The notes: generated by a model not told the origin, from the sequence alone. Numbered from the stretch's first letter, positions 45,794 to 56,426 are shown. The stretch is 64,000 nt of DNA from Brachycybe producta (GCA_036925085.1 JAUPFP010000026.1:2310001-2374000), one strand, 5' to 3'. A program made the numbers and translations.

Positions 45794-46589
45794 TGTAACG
45801 TCCCGCCGGACCGTTACAATACCCCAGTAAGTTCCACGTCAAAAAACACGAAAAACTTACCGCACAACCGGCTCCTCACGGGGACGGGACCGTACCCGTA
45901 GCCGTCTCCCACACGGTGCTCCCCGGGTTGTGTCGGCTCCAGGAGCCACCCACGACGGACACGACGAAAAACCACGCCGCCACGCCGAGAATATCGCGGT
46001 AGAACTCCGGTTCTACCGCGAGCCGACACGAAGACCGGCCGAAACAAGTCGGAAAGACGGTGGTGTTTCCCCAATACCAGAAACCCACCCTCCGCGGTAC
46101 TTCCCCAAGAAAAGACACAGACACACGAGGTAAGATGAAATAAACAGTGTTTAATTGAACACTTACGACGTGAATGATGATAAGGCAGTGATAACAATAT
46201 TCACACAACTTGGCTGGTAAACTTCTACCAGCCAAGCCCCCATAAATATATACACAAGGCAAAGGCCAACAGGCCAAAAGATGAACAAGATGAGGCACTG
46301 GCCAGTGGAGGTCTCCTTGACCTCCACCCACAGGTCTAGTCAGGTTCAAGTCCTACAACCAACTGCCCAGATCCTGTGGCTGACTAGGCCACAGGAAACC
46401 TCCAAGCAACTCCACCTGGAGGGGACAGAGGTCACTTCTGACCTCTCACCCATAGACTTCATGGTGAGAGGTCTGCTGGCACCAAAATGGCGTCCGTCCC
46501 AACAGCCTACTGTAGCTGTCAGGCAGACCACCATAGGGAAATTCGTCTGCTCAATCAAAATTAAAAATTGAGCAGACCAGGTTGCCACA
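45794..46589 (-). mobile_element. G2 3' LTR
   Basis: 796 bp. On the minus strand it starts TGTGGCAACC and ends CGTTACA. It differs from the other LTR at one noticed position (45840 versus 56493). It contains a perfect hairpin CGCGGTAGAAC-TCCG-GTTCTACCGCG at 45995-46020 and a terminal TGTAACG/CGTTACA inverted pair. Confidence 0.95.
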
Positions 46590-46608
46590 ATCCTCTCAAC
46601 TTCCCTGT
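46590..46608 (-). promoter_or_regulatory. G2 polypurine tract
   Basis: On the minus strand ACAGGGAAGTTGAGAGGAT ends exactly at the 3' LTR, the expected primer position for plus-strand DNA synthesis. Confidence 0.7.
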
Positions 46609-46666
46609 TCCGTCTCGGGAACAGGTCAGTCAAGCCAGCCAGGATTGCTCCCCGAACCTGACCTTC

Positions 46667-49604
46667 TTAGGGACCGGACGGCTTCTCTGGCGGTGTCGCG
46701 AAAGTGGAGCCCATCCACTCCGCAGCCCACCGACGTGCCCACCACAAGCACATCTGGGTGTTACGCCACCCAAAACCAGTATCAAAAGCTGTCCCCCTAA
46801 GACGGCTTTCCTCCAGGGCTCGGAATTCCTCAAAAGGAATATCCTGGAGTTGCGGACGCGTGCGAAGCGTCCGACTTGTCAGGAGGTCTACCAGGGCAAC
46901 CGCGGGCTCGGTCTCGCACCCTGGTAGCGGCTCAGTAATAAACTGACCAGCCATACCTCCCAAGTCGCATCCCAGCAAACGTTGGATGAATGGGGCTGCA
47001 CGCCGGGCTAGACGAACTATCCCGGCATCTAGTCCCACCACATCCAAAATAGCAAACGTTTGCTGGACCGGATTTACGACCATAACAACCGGAAAACCTC
47101 CACAACCAAACGCCACAACATGGCGCATGTTGTACGGCGGTAGCCTTGCTACCCACGGTTCTGGAAGTGGCTCATCCAGACGGTAGTAACCGTGGTATTG
47201 GCAACCCTCCATTCCCGGTTGGTCCTGCCAGAGACCAAGCCGGTTATTCAGATACACCTCTGCATCTGAATACGGGGGCAATGCGCCAATACGCCGTCCC
47301 TCGGCCTCAGGCCTAGGGGAGGTTGACGTTTCAGGTCCTAGGGTATCGAATACCCCACCGCCATGGACCGGAGAGAAGGATGTACCCCGACTGGGGGTCA
47401 CGGGGTCACGTTTGGCGGGAACACTAACTCCTGCAACCAAGGTTCCTTCGCCCCTAGGTGAGGGCAAAGTCACCCGGTGCAGGGTTCCCACCGCTCGAAC
47501 CCGCAGGTTCGAGACCGCATCCACCTTCGGGGAGGATGGAGGCGTGCCGACCAAAACGTCGCGCATCGACCTACCATCCATCCGCGCCGCCTCAACGGGA
47601 CGGGTATGGACCGGTTGACTCCCGGCCGGCGTGCTTGCCTGAGCACGCCGGGACTCCTCCTTTTCCGCCACGACGCCTCCAGTTTCGGCTCCCTGGCGCC
47701 TACTACTGGAGGGTGTCGGACTTCCCTTCCTCTCACGCTTGGACCTCTTTCGGTCCTTCTTAATTTTCTTCTTCTTCCCGTGAGAGGAAGGTTGACCATG
47801 CGTCGGGTCAGACTTAACTGACCCCGACGACTTACTGGGCCGATCGGGCTTAGGAGGGTGGTTAGCCCCCTTCGCCTTCTCGGACTCCTTCTTCGAAGGT
47901 TTTCCGGCCGGAGCCGTACTCTTCTTTGAAGAAGTGCCCTTAGCCGACGTGACAGCCGAGGATGACTGTCCGGAGACAAATCTTCCTCGACCATCCCGAA
48001 GGAGAGACTTCTCCTTCGGTGCAAGAGTCGGCTGACTCTTGCTACCAGTCGCTTTGGCTTCCGCACCATGGGCTGGTGCACTGGAAGCCTGCATCGCCTC
48101 CCTCTCGGCGATTCGCTTCTGGCCAGCGATGGTCGTGGCACTCGCAATCGGCGGGACGCCACGACCGACAGGAGGTTCCCCTGTTTTGAGCGGACTCCGG
48201 GCGGGCATTCCCTGCAGGGGAGGGAACTCCGCAGCCCGGCGCTCAAACTCCTGCCGCTCTCCTGCACCAACCGCACGAGCGATCTGTCGGTGCAGGCTCG
48301 CTGCTTGAGCTTGAAGCCGTTTGAGCTTATCCTCTAAGCTCTCGGGCTTCCGAGGTTCGGAGGCCTTTCCTCGACCTGAGGACCTGGCCTTCTTACCTCC
48401 AGAGCGTTCAGCCACTGGTGGGGTGTGAGGGCGGGACCGTTTCTGTCCCTTACCACCACCACCACTCACAGATTTTCCCATTTTACCGGGAGCAGGTACT
48501 GGAGACTGGGTAGCCTTCTTCTCTGCTCGCCGGTCCCTCTTCGGGTTGTCCGACCGCCAGCCGGAGGGGCCAGCTACTGCCTCGGGCGAACCCGATCCAG
48601 CAGCCGGCTTCTCTGGCCAAGCAGCCCCTGGGCAACCTTCAGGGTGGGCGAGAGTTTCCGCTCGAAGCCCCACAGCAGGCGTGAACTTCTTCAACGCCTC
48701 CTCCTTAGCTTTGAGCAGAGCCTCTCTCTCTGCGAGAGCCTTGGCTCTGGCAGTGATCCGTGCGGCTCCGGACTTTTTCTTGCGCTTCCTTGCGCCGTCC
48801 TTCCTCACCTGCACGGTCGGAAACTCCCCGACGAAGCACCGACGGTCCCCGACCAGGAAGCCACCTTCCTGGACCATGTCCCGTCTAGCTTCGTCCAACC
48901 GATCCAAGCGGTCTTCTTCTTCGGCCAAGGACACAGCCACGGCCTCCAAAGACATTGGATCGGCGGGAAGTACTCCGGGGGATCCCGTCCCAGACGGTTT
49001 ACCCTCGGAGGCCGAACTACTCCCGTCAGACTCCGAAGAGCCCTCTGAAGAGGCGTTGCGGCTCCGCCACTGCCTTGAGGCGTCCACCACCGAATCAACG
49101 GTGGTTTCGACCTCCATCTCCGTGTCAATGACTAAGGACGCTCCCAAAGAGACGTCCTCACTGTCCTCGACCACCCTAGACCAGTCTAGGAGGTCTCGAA
49201 CAGACGGAGACCCGGGTTCCGGGGTACTAGCGGTTACCACACCGGTAGCCGCTTTCCCACCATCAACACCCGCTTCTGCAGCCTCACCAACCGGGGAAAC
49301 TACCGCCGCCACCGACTGAACGGTGGTAGCAGCCGTATCCCTGGTGGGAGACTGCAGGTACCTGCCCCGGAAGGCTCCGACACCGGTCGGAGTCGACTGG
49401 GCAGATGCCGGACCTTCCACGGCCTCTGCCGCCGGGGAATCACCAGATTCCACGGTGGCGTCAGCCGTTTCCGGTCCGCCAGATGATGGGGAGCCCTCCG
49501 ATCCCGACTCCAACAGCCTTGCATCCCCAGGATGCAGCGGGCTGAGGGAGGGGGACCGTTGGCCACTCCCGTCGACTTCCTCCTTCTCCTTCTCCGTGAT
49601 GGGC
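46667..49604 (-). CDS. G2 third ORF, large protein of unknown family
   Basis: About 979 codons on the minus strand, in one open frame with the upstream pol. The first 280 residues are acidic, serine- and proline-rich. A lysine/arginine-rich helical part follows (ITARAKALAEREALL), then a basic low-complexity tract with a strong nuclear-localisation-like cluster (KKKKIKKDRKRSKRERK, near 47765). The last 200 residues (47260-46667) are globular. They carry LNNRLGLWQDQ, YHGYYRLDEPLPEP and FIQRLLGCDLGG, matching the G1 third ORF in order and spacing. A splice-acceptor-like TTTTTCGTAG ends at 49605, just before this block. Not recognised as envelope, capsid or enzyme. Confidence 0.6.
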
Positions 49605-49619
49605 CTACGAAAAAGGGAC

Positions 49620-50020
49620 AAAACCGTTAAAAACAAGTTTTCAGCATGGAAAAGTGAATCCCACGGACTTTTACCGTGAGAATTCTTGTTTTCACCGTCC
49701 AAAGTCGGTAATTCACGGTCAAAACCGTGTTTTACCGTCTTCTTCCGGTGAAAACCACTTTTCCCCCTTCCGGAACCGGTAGAAAGAGTATTCCACGGGA
49801 TTTCATCGTGCAAATCGCGGTTTCCACCGTCCAAAGTCGGTGAACCACGGTAAAAACCATGATTAACCACCTTCGGACGGTGAAAACACCCTTTCACCGA
49901 GTTCCGACGGTTGGAAAGGGCATTGCACGGACTTCTACCGTGCAAAATGCCGTTTTCACCGTCCAAAGTCGGCAATTCACGGTCCCCACCGTGTTTCACC
50001 GCCTTCGATTGGCGAAAACC
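49620..50020 (-). repeat. G2 inter-ORF tandem array, 132-bp period, paired hairpins
   Basis: Three units each contain two short hairpins. One set lies at about 49662, 49793 and 49925 (CACGG-type stems, 7-9-base loops). The other lies at about 49714, 49846 and 49978 (CACGGTCAAAACCGTG type). The 132-bp period is a multiple of three, so the frame translates as a 44-residue repeat (GFDRELPTLDGEN). The motif resembles the leader hairpins. It lies within the interval bounded by donor-like GTGAGT (50857) and acceptor-like TTCGTAG (49605). Confidence 0.8.
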
Positions 50021-50857
50021 ACTCCCTGGCGGGCTTCGACCGTCCAAACACCGTCGAACTTGGGCCTTCCCAAGCGAAACGGCGCTCGGACGGGCTGAAC
50101 CCGCCGGAAAAGTGCTTTCCATAGTGGTTTGGCCACCATGACAACAGCCAAGGCGGCGAAACCACACCCACCACGTGTGTATACGGTCAATGACCGTAAA
50201 ACACACCGTTAAAACAGAAAAAAGAACTGCCAACAGGCAGGAGAAGGAAATACCCTTAGAGGGACTTACTTTTTCACAGATGCCCTCTTTCTCCAGTTCT
50301 CGGTGGCCTCTTGGACGGTGAATTTTGGTTTTATTTAACCCACGTGCGGCCGGCGTTTTTTGTTTGTGTTTGTGATAAACAAAATGGCGCCTAGCCGCCA
50401 AATTCACCGTCTTAGCGGCTAATGGCCGTGCAGTAGCGGCTAAAACATCATCAGCCGCCTCATGCATGGTCACCATGGAGATTTCACCGTCGTCTGCCTT
50501 TTTAGGGGCAGACACACGGTGAATTCTCCTACACCAAGACTGGACCTGGTGGGTAGAGACATTTACCGTCAATTCCCTTATATTGACGGTAATGGGAGCT
50601 TTCACGGAGGTTTTCACGTACGGATTTCTCCGTCCCCGGACCGATTTTGTCGGACCTTGGACCAGACACCTGGGGACGGGCCGCCCTGGGTTTCTACCGA
50701 AACCGTAGCTGGCCCCAAACACCGCAATGTCCGGCCGCCTCCTCTCCCAGCCGTCCGCCCAAAGCAGCGGACTGCCGGCTCTACCCCACCACGGTAGGGG
50801 CACCCACAGGGTTCCCCACAACCGGATGCTCCCTACCCGAGGGTCGTACCCACTCAC

Positions 50858-53167
50858 CTCAAACACCCTCGGTCTCCGCGGACGGAGATTATACCGAGGA
50901 GGTGGGGGGTCATCTCCCTCGGAGTCGGTAGACTCCTGCGAAGGAACGGACGGTGGCTTTGGCGCCGGAGTCACTCCACTCCTCGCCGAAGCCTCCGTGG
51001 CATCGCTGTCTGTACCGGAGGAGGTTTCAGAGACACCAAGTCCATCTTCCTCTCTCACGGTACAGGTGGGTATATACGGCTTCAGGTTATCTACATGAAA
51101 CCGGTCGCGCACCTTCCGACCATACCCGTCTACGAACTCTATCTCGTAGACCAGGTCAGAATACCGTGCGACCACCGTACCCCTCTCAGCTTTATATGCC
51201 AAGTTCCATTTCTTCGCCTGGCCGAGTTTCCCAGCCTGATCTCTTATCCACACCGGATCTCCCGGCTGGTAAAGAGGAGGCTGCACACGGCCAGCGTCGT
51301 ACCGCTCTTTTTGCCTTTTCTGAGCAGCCGCCAAACGTTGACGAGCCTGCTCTTCCACGGCTTGCTGGTCGGGCAAGTCGCGGACTGGACCGTTCGGAAG
51401 GAGATTATCAATCTCCATCCGGGGCTCACGGCCAAACAACAACTGATACGGAGAGACTTGCGTACTCTCCTGGACAGCTGTGTTATAAGCCCACACGGCG
51501 GGCCGTAATTTGTCCCACCAATCACGCTGTTCCTTGAGGGGATCAAGGTACCGCTTGATGGTTTCCATTACGGTTTTATTCGTACGCTCCGTAAGCCCAT
51601 TAGCTTGCGGATGGTACGCCGTCGTGAAGTGATGCGCTATATTATAGCGCTCCCGGAACTTCAGCAGGACTTTGCTGGAGAACTGGGACCCACGATCCGA
51701 GACAAGAGCTTTCGGTGTGCCATACACCGAAAGGATCTCGTCCTTCAGAAATTTCACCACACAGGCGGCCGTGGCCCCTCGTACCGCCCTTGCCACACCG
51801 TACCGGGTGAAATAGTCAGCCATGATTAGTACATAGGTGACTCCACCCACGGAGGCAGGAAACGGTCCAACGAAGTCCATTCCCCAGGTATCAACTGGGT
51901 ACTCCGGCACAATCGGTTGGAGAAATCCCTGACTTCGAGCGAACTGTCGCGCTCTCTGACACACCAAACATGACTTAACATATTCGGCAGTGTCCCGCTT
52001 CATACCGATCCAGTAGAAGCGTGAGCGCAGTCTCTGGTAGGTCTTAAACATCCCGAAGTGACCAGCTTCGGGAATGTCATGTAGCTTCCTTAGGCAGAAA
52101 GCCCTGCATGACTTCGGAACTACCAACACAGTTCTCAACCGATCCTGCCAGTAACCACTAGCCAGGTCCAAGGTAGCGAAGAACTTCGCACCGGCCAATG
52201 AGTCGAGCGCATCATCGATGCGAGGCAACGGATACTGATCCAGCTTTGTCTGGGCATTCAGTTTCCGGTAGTCCACGCAAAAACGAAAGCCACCATCCTT
52301 CTTGCGGACAAGCAAGATAGGGCTCGCGTACGGACTACGCGAAGGTTGGATAACCCCTGCATCCAACATCTTCGCCACCTCTTCTTTCTCGACTGCTCTG
52401 GCCGCTGGAGCGGTTCGACGCAATCCTTCACGCACCGGAGGTTGCCCACCGGTATTGATCGTATGTTCGACCAGAGAGGTTTCACCCAACTCCGTGAAGT
52501 CGAACGCGAAATGATCCCGGCGTGCCAGCAGGAACTCTCGAAGCTGTCTCGCCTCTTCAGGCTTCAGATTGTCACCAATCTTAAGACACTCTTCGAGAGT
52601 GGGAGCCGTCGCCACGTTGAGCACTTGGCGTCCGTTTCCGGACGCCCCTCTCAACTTAGACGAGGACTTCCCTGGTCGAACCGTCTTCTGAGTGGGGTCT
52701 CCCCCTCTCAACTTAGACGGCTCTTCCAGCCCTACCACAATGGCAGCCTCCACAGCTTGAGCCGTGGCTACACCCTCTCCTGTTTCCAGGGCAATAGGTG
52801 CATTCCCCACGTTTTCAAGCCAGATATCATACGTGCCAAGCCGGTTAGCTGCAGCGATACCTGCTACGGCCAACACACCATGTCCACCTAAGGCTTTCCG
52901 GTGCGGCTCCACGAGAAGCAGCTGGCCAGGGCCGGCATGCTCTACCAACGTCACGGATACGACACGTCGTACGTGGGCTGGTAGCCAGACATTCTCCCTC
53001 AGTCGCAGAGAACAAACTTCTCCGCGCCCGATAGAGGTTCCGGTCTCGGGCAGCTCTGGTGAAACAACGTTCACCCACCCATCAACCTGCTCGAGTGCCG
53101 GCGGATCCACTGGGAGTTGCCGTCCCTGAGGCAAAGCCCCTGGTATCGGCGATGGAATTGCTTCCAC
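50858..53167 (-). pseudogene. G2 pol: truncated RT fused to integrase
   Basis: Residues 190-341 are a Gypsy RT N-terminus: SPYASPILLVRKKDGGFRF, VDYRKLN and block A ATLDLASGYWQ (Asp334). At residue 341/342 (about 52145) it jumps to DRLRTVLVVPK, the segment that precedes the integrase zinc module. RT blocks B-E, including the catalytic YxDD, and all of RNase H are absent. The integrase is complete: His363, His370, Cys400, Cys403; Asp431, Asp491 and Glu527 (DD35E); C-terminal domain and RYNLRPR near residue 758. The fusion keeps the frame. The same frame runs on through the spacer and third ORF to 46667 without a stop. Confidence 0.92.
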
Positions 53168-53230
53168 CTCCCTAGGTTCTGCAAGCGCACGATCGGTGAA
53201 TGCAGCTTGGAGGGCGTCTGGATGTGCCGT

Positions 53231-54034
53231 TCAGACATCCTCCCGGAAGTAAACCTTCCGGTGCACGATATCCACCATCAAGCCGAAACGTGAGGCGTGA
53301 TCAACGCCCAACAACGCTTCGCCCTCTCCTTTCACCAAAAGGAGAGGCACCTTGATGGTTTTCTTGTGGATGGTCAATTCCACATTTGTGACCCCTACTA
53401 CCTCGATGGAGTGCCCACCCATTCCAAGAAGGAATGAAGGAACCGCCAGTTCCTCTATAGGCAACTCCATCACTCGTGCCGCCGTAATGCTTAGGACCGA
53501 CACGTCGGCCCCGGTGTCTACGATCATCTCCAACAGACGATCGCCTATCGACACCCACACTCGGGGTGAACCTACGTCGTAGGCCCGGCTCTGAAGCTCA
53601 GGGATGGGAACCCGCGGGCTCCCACCATCGATCTTCTGCCTCCCGTCCACCTTACCGTCCACACCGGACGGTAATCCCAGACGTGCAGAAGACTGGGGCT
53701 CAGTCTCACAAACCAGAGACTCCCCAGGCCCAGCAGGAGGTATGGGCACACCAACTCCTCCCGCCTGCTCGATGATCGCACGATCCAGCACCTCACCACT
53801 AGGCATATAGGGTGAGGGGGCAAACCAGCGATCCAGCTGGCTGCACACGGCCTCCAATGTGGAGCATGGCGATGGAAATACCCACTGGGTAATTTCCGGG
53901 TCCGCAGACCTCGCCAGAGGCACCCCTGCCTTCCGCAGGACATCCACATATTTGGAGACCGCCCGGAGGTACGTCCCTCGTTCAGAGCTCAGGCCGTGAC
54001 AGGCACCTGAGCTTTGAAGCTTTACCGGTCGCAC
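53231..54034 (-). CDS. G2 pol start: aspartic protease
   Basis: The frame is -1 relative to gag and is open upstream through the frameshift site. Residues 165-260 form a retropepsin-like domain with MIVDTGADVSVLS and a downstream ALLGVDHASRFGL block. It ends at a TGA (53233-53231). Without that codon the frame would continue into the RT/integrase ORF at 53167, which is in the same frame. The protease matures Gag and Pol inside particles. The first codon used here (GTG) is not a real start; expression is expected through frameshifting. Confidence 0.85.
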   Translation of the reverse strand: MRPVKLQSSGACHGLSSERGTYLRAVSKYVDVLRKAGVPLARSADPEITQWVFPSPCSTLEAVCSQLDRWFAPSPYMPSGEVLDRAIIEQAGGVGVPIPPAGPGESLVCETEPQSSARLGLPSGVDGKVDGRQKIDGGSPRVPIPELQSRAYDVGSPRVWVSIGDRLLEMIVDTGADVSVLSITAARVMELPIEELAVPSFLLGMGGHSIEVVGVTNVELTIHKKTIKVPLLLVKGEGEALLGVDHASRFGLMVDIVHRKVYFREDV

Positions 54035-54070
54035 ACCACTCAGTTCGGTGGCGACCGGTGGCGGTTTAAC
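54024..54070 (-). promoter_or_regulatory. Putative -1 ribosomal frameshift signal (slippery heptamer plus hairpin)
   Basis: On the minus strand the heptamer G TTA AAC (54070-54064) is in the correct phase of gag. A 4-base spacer follows, then a hairpin (54059-54024) with a perfect 9-bp outer stem ACCGGTCGC/GCGACCGGT. One bulged base and a 4-bp inner stem CACC/GGTG close a 9-base loop containing the gag stop TGA (54042-54040). The protease frame is -1 to gag. Confidence 0.8.
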
Positions 54071-55815
54071 GAGGATCTCTCCTCGTTCTCCACGAGTCGA
54101 TAGTAGAACTGACCATCGTGAACGGTGGCCAGATACTTACGACCCTCCAGCCAAACTGGTGCAACACCAGCGGTTGACTGGAGGCTCTGACTTTCGTCAG
54201 GCACCACTCTAGCAACTTGCCCTTTGGCCGCAGCCTTCGGGCAATCCTTCCTCAGGTGACCCATTTGGTTACACCCGAAACAAGGACCTAGTCGCCGGAG
54301 TGAATCTCCCGTACGGTCCGCACTTCGAGGCGTCGCCGCCGGCTGACCTCCGCCTGAGCCTGCCTGCTTCTTCTTCTTGCCTCCGGTCTTGGCTCCTGCT
54401 TTGTCCGACTTGGACGGTGCAGCAGCCTTCGCACCCGTTTGGCTCGAAGATGACGCCTTGGCAGAGCTCCCAGAGCTAGCCGTGGTTCCGGAGGACGGAG
54501 CGTTAGCCCGGTCCTGGGGAGCCCCTCTTGTACGGGTAGGTAATTTACCTACCAGAAGCAAATCGGCCTCAACCAGCCGTGCCTTTCTGGCATATGCCTC
54601 CACCGTACCGGCCTTGCAACCGATCAACTGATCAGTGATGGCCGTCTGGAGTTTCCGTTTGAAGCGAATGAGCCGACAGCTCTCGTCTTCGCCCGGAGAC
54701 ACTCGGTCGGACAGTTCCAAGAACCGCCAGTAGAATGCCTGAACAGACTCGGTCCCCCCCTGTTTCATGGATTCGAATTCACCGAAACAGAGGCGAGCCT
54801 GGTTACTTGTGCTGAAGCGGCTACGCATAGCGTCCTTCAGCTCAGTCCAGGTCAGGTCCGGAAGAGTTTCCACCAACGTGGCGTAGTACTCTTCCGCCGG
54901 ACCGTCCAGCAGAAACGTAAAGAAACTGCATCGGGACTCGTCCGTCCAGCGCTGAGCTCGGGCTTTCGCTTCGAACTTGCGGAGAAAAGGCGTCAAGTCC
55001 TCTCTGCCGTCGTAACGAGCAAAAGAGTGGACCGGGTTAAAGAACCCGAACGCCTGAACCTCCGCTGGAACCGCTGGAGCAGGCGTCCAAGCAGCGGCGC
55101 TAACCCTGCGAGGTTGCCTGCTCCGGTTCCCCGAAACGTCAGACACCGACTCAGCTTCCGAGGGGATCATCAACTGAACCCTCGGCTGCTGTCCGGGTAC
55201 AGCAGGAGCTCCCCGGCCAAGTCCCCGAGGAGACGGCCTGGGTGCTACCCGCGGAGGGACCAACCGGGGAAGTACCGGTGGTTCCTCTCCCCGTGCGCCC
55301 TCACGCACGGGCGACAGTGAGAACCGAGGTGCTACCCTCGGCTCAACCGATGACCGGGACAGTCGTCCTTCCAACCGAAGGACATCTATCCCGTAAGCAA
55401 TCTCAACGAGTTGCTGCTCGGATAGCCCGGCCAAAAAGGCCCGGCCCTCACGTGCAGTCTCGTCCGGGATTTCCACCATGTCCCTACGGGGCAGATCGCC
55501 ACGTCCAACCGGACGGGCGACGGTGGAAACTTGGACAACCGGCCGTGGCCGATCGTCCTCCCCGGTGAGATCACCTTCGGACTCACTGTCTTCTACCAGG
55601 TATTCTCCCGGACGGACGTCACGGCGGCATTTCCGCACCGTGACCCAGTCCTCCGGGAAATCCCTGCCTACGCTTCCGCTATGCCCCTCTGTCTCCAGAG
55701 GCACACCGCCTTCCGCCCCCCCAAGGGGACGGTCGACTACGCGGCCGCGTAGCTCCAAACCCGCATCTACTCCAAGTTCCCGACCTCCAGTCGGTACTTT
55801 TGGGGCTGGCTCCAT
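54040..55815 (-). CDS. G2 Gag: capsid and CCHC zinc knuckle
   Basis: 591 codons. The start ATG has a strong context (AAAATGG) and follows the hairpin leader. Residues 1-250 are charged and proline-rich. Residues about 255-430 match the Retrotrans_gag capsid pattern, with FNPVHSFARYDGREDLTPFL, FLLDGPAEEYY, ELKDAMRSRFS and ESVQAFYWRFLEL. A serine/alanine/lysine-rich linker leads to a CCHC knuckle, CFGCNQMGHLRKDC (512-525), for RNA binding. No break was seen, so this Gag could be functional and could allow packaging in trans. Confidence 0.9.
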   Translation of the reverse strand: MEPAPKVPTGGRELGVDAGLELRGRVVDRPLGGAEGGVPLETEGHSGSVGRDFPEDWVTVRKCRRDVRPGEYLVEDSESEGDLTGEDDRPRPVVQVSTVARPVGRGDLPRRDMVEIPDETAREGRAFLAGLSEQQLVEIAYGIDVLRLEGRLSRSSVEPRVAPRFSLSPVREGARGEEPPVLPRLVPPRVAPRPSPRGLGRGAPAVPGQQPRVQLMIPSEAESVSDVSGNRSRQPRRVSAAAWTPAPAVPAEVQAFGFFNPVHSFARYDGREDLTPFLRKFEAKARAQRWTDESRCSFFTFLLDGPAEEYYATLVETLPDLTWTELKDAMRSRFSTSNQARLCFGEFESMKQGGTESVQAFYWRFLELSDRVSPGEDESCRLIRFKRKLQTAITDQLIGCKAGTVEAYARKARLVEADLLLVGKLPTRTRGAPQDRANAPSSGTTASSGSSAKASSSSQTGAKAAAPSKSDKAGAKTGGKKKKQAGSGGGQPAATPRSADRTGDSLRRLGPCFGCNQMGHLRKDCPKAAAKGQVARVVPDESQSLQSTAGVAPVWLEGRKYLATVHDGQFYYRLVENEERSSLNRHRSPPN

Positions 55816-56424
55816 TTTTCACCGTAAACGAACGGTAAAATCTGGACAAAGCCACCAGATATCGGGTTTCCACCGTCGAAAACGGTAAACTCACGGACAA
55901 AAGTCCGTAAAATACCGTTACGAACGGATGGGACCGTGCAGAACCGCGGTATCACGGACAAAAGTCCGTGTCCCACGGTGAAGAACGGTCAGAGTTTGAC
56001 TTCACCGGTTTCGACCGCGGTATAACGGACAAAAGTCCGTCTCTCACGGTGTACTTCACGGTAAAAGACCCTTTTACCACTTTCTACCGTGGACCAACGG
56101 ACAACAGTCCGTACACCACGGTGTACTTGCGGTAAAATACCGTAAACCACCGAAAACCACGGTACCACAGACCGTAGTCTGTGCCCCACGGTAATTCGAC
56201 GGTACCAATACGGTAACCGACGGTAAATTTACCGTTAACCACGGTACAACGGACCAGAGTCCGTTCCCCACGGTAAACAACGGTAAATTAACGGTGAACC
56301 GGTGGTTTCCGCCGCTGTCCCACGGACCAAAGTCCGCGCCCAGTGACGTACTCTCGCCGCACGGTGATTCGACCGACTTAACGGTCGAATACACGGTAAA
56401 TCACCGTGCGAGAGGCGGGGTACA
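55816..56424 (-). repeat. G2 leader with seven periodic hairpins
   Basis: Perfect or near-perfect short inverted repeats lie at about 55893, 55953, 56025, 56097, 56166, 56248 and 56323, spaced 60-82 bp. They are of the type ACGGACAAAAGTCCGT or CACAGACCGTAGTCTGTG. They are embedded in CCGT/ACGG-rich sequence. The array lies between primer-binding site and gag. Confidence 0.88.
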
Positions 56425-56426
56425 GG

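Noticed and set aside
45876-46349. 157-codon minus-strand frame, repeated identically at 56529-57002
   Set aside because: Both lie wholly inside the two G2 LTRs; they are duplicated LTR sequence, not a gene pair.
46667-53167. A single 2,166-residue host or element protein
   Set aside because: The frame is continuous, but it joins truncated RT, integrase, a hairpin repeat array and a separate third ORF, with splice-like sites bounding the spacer.
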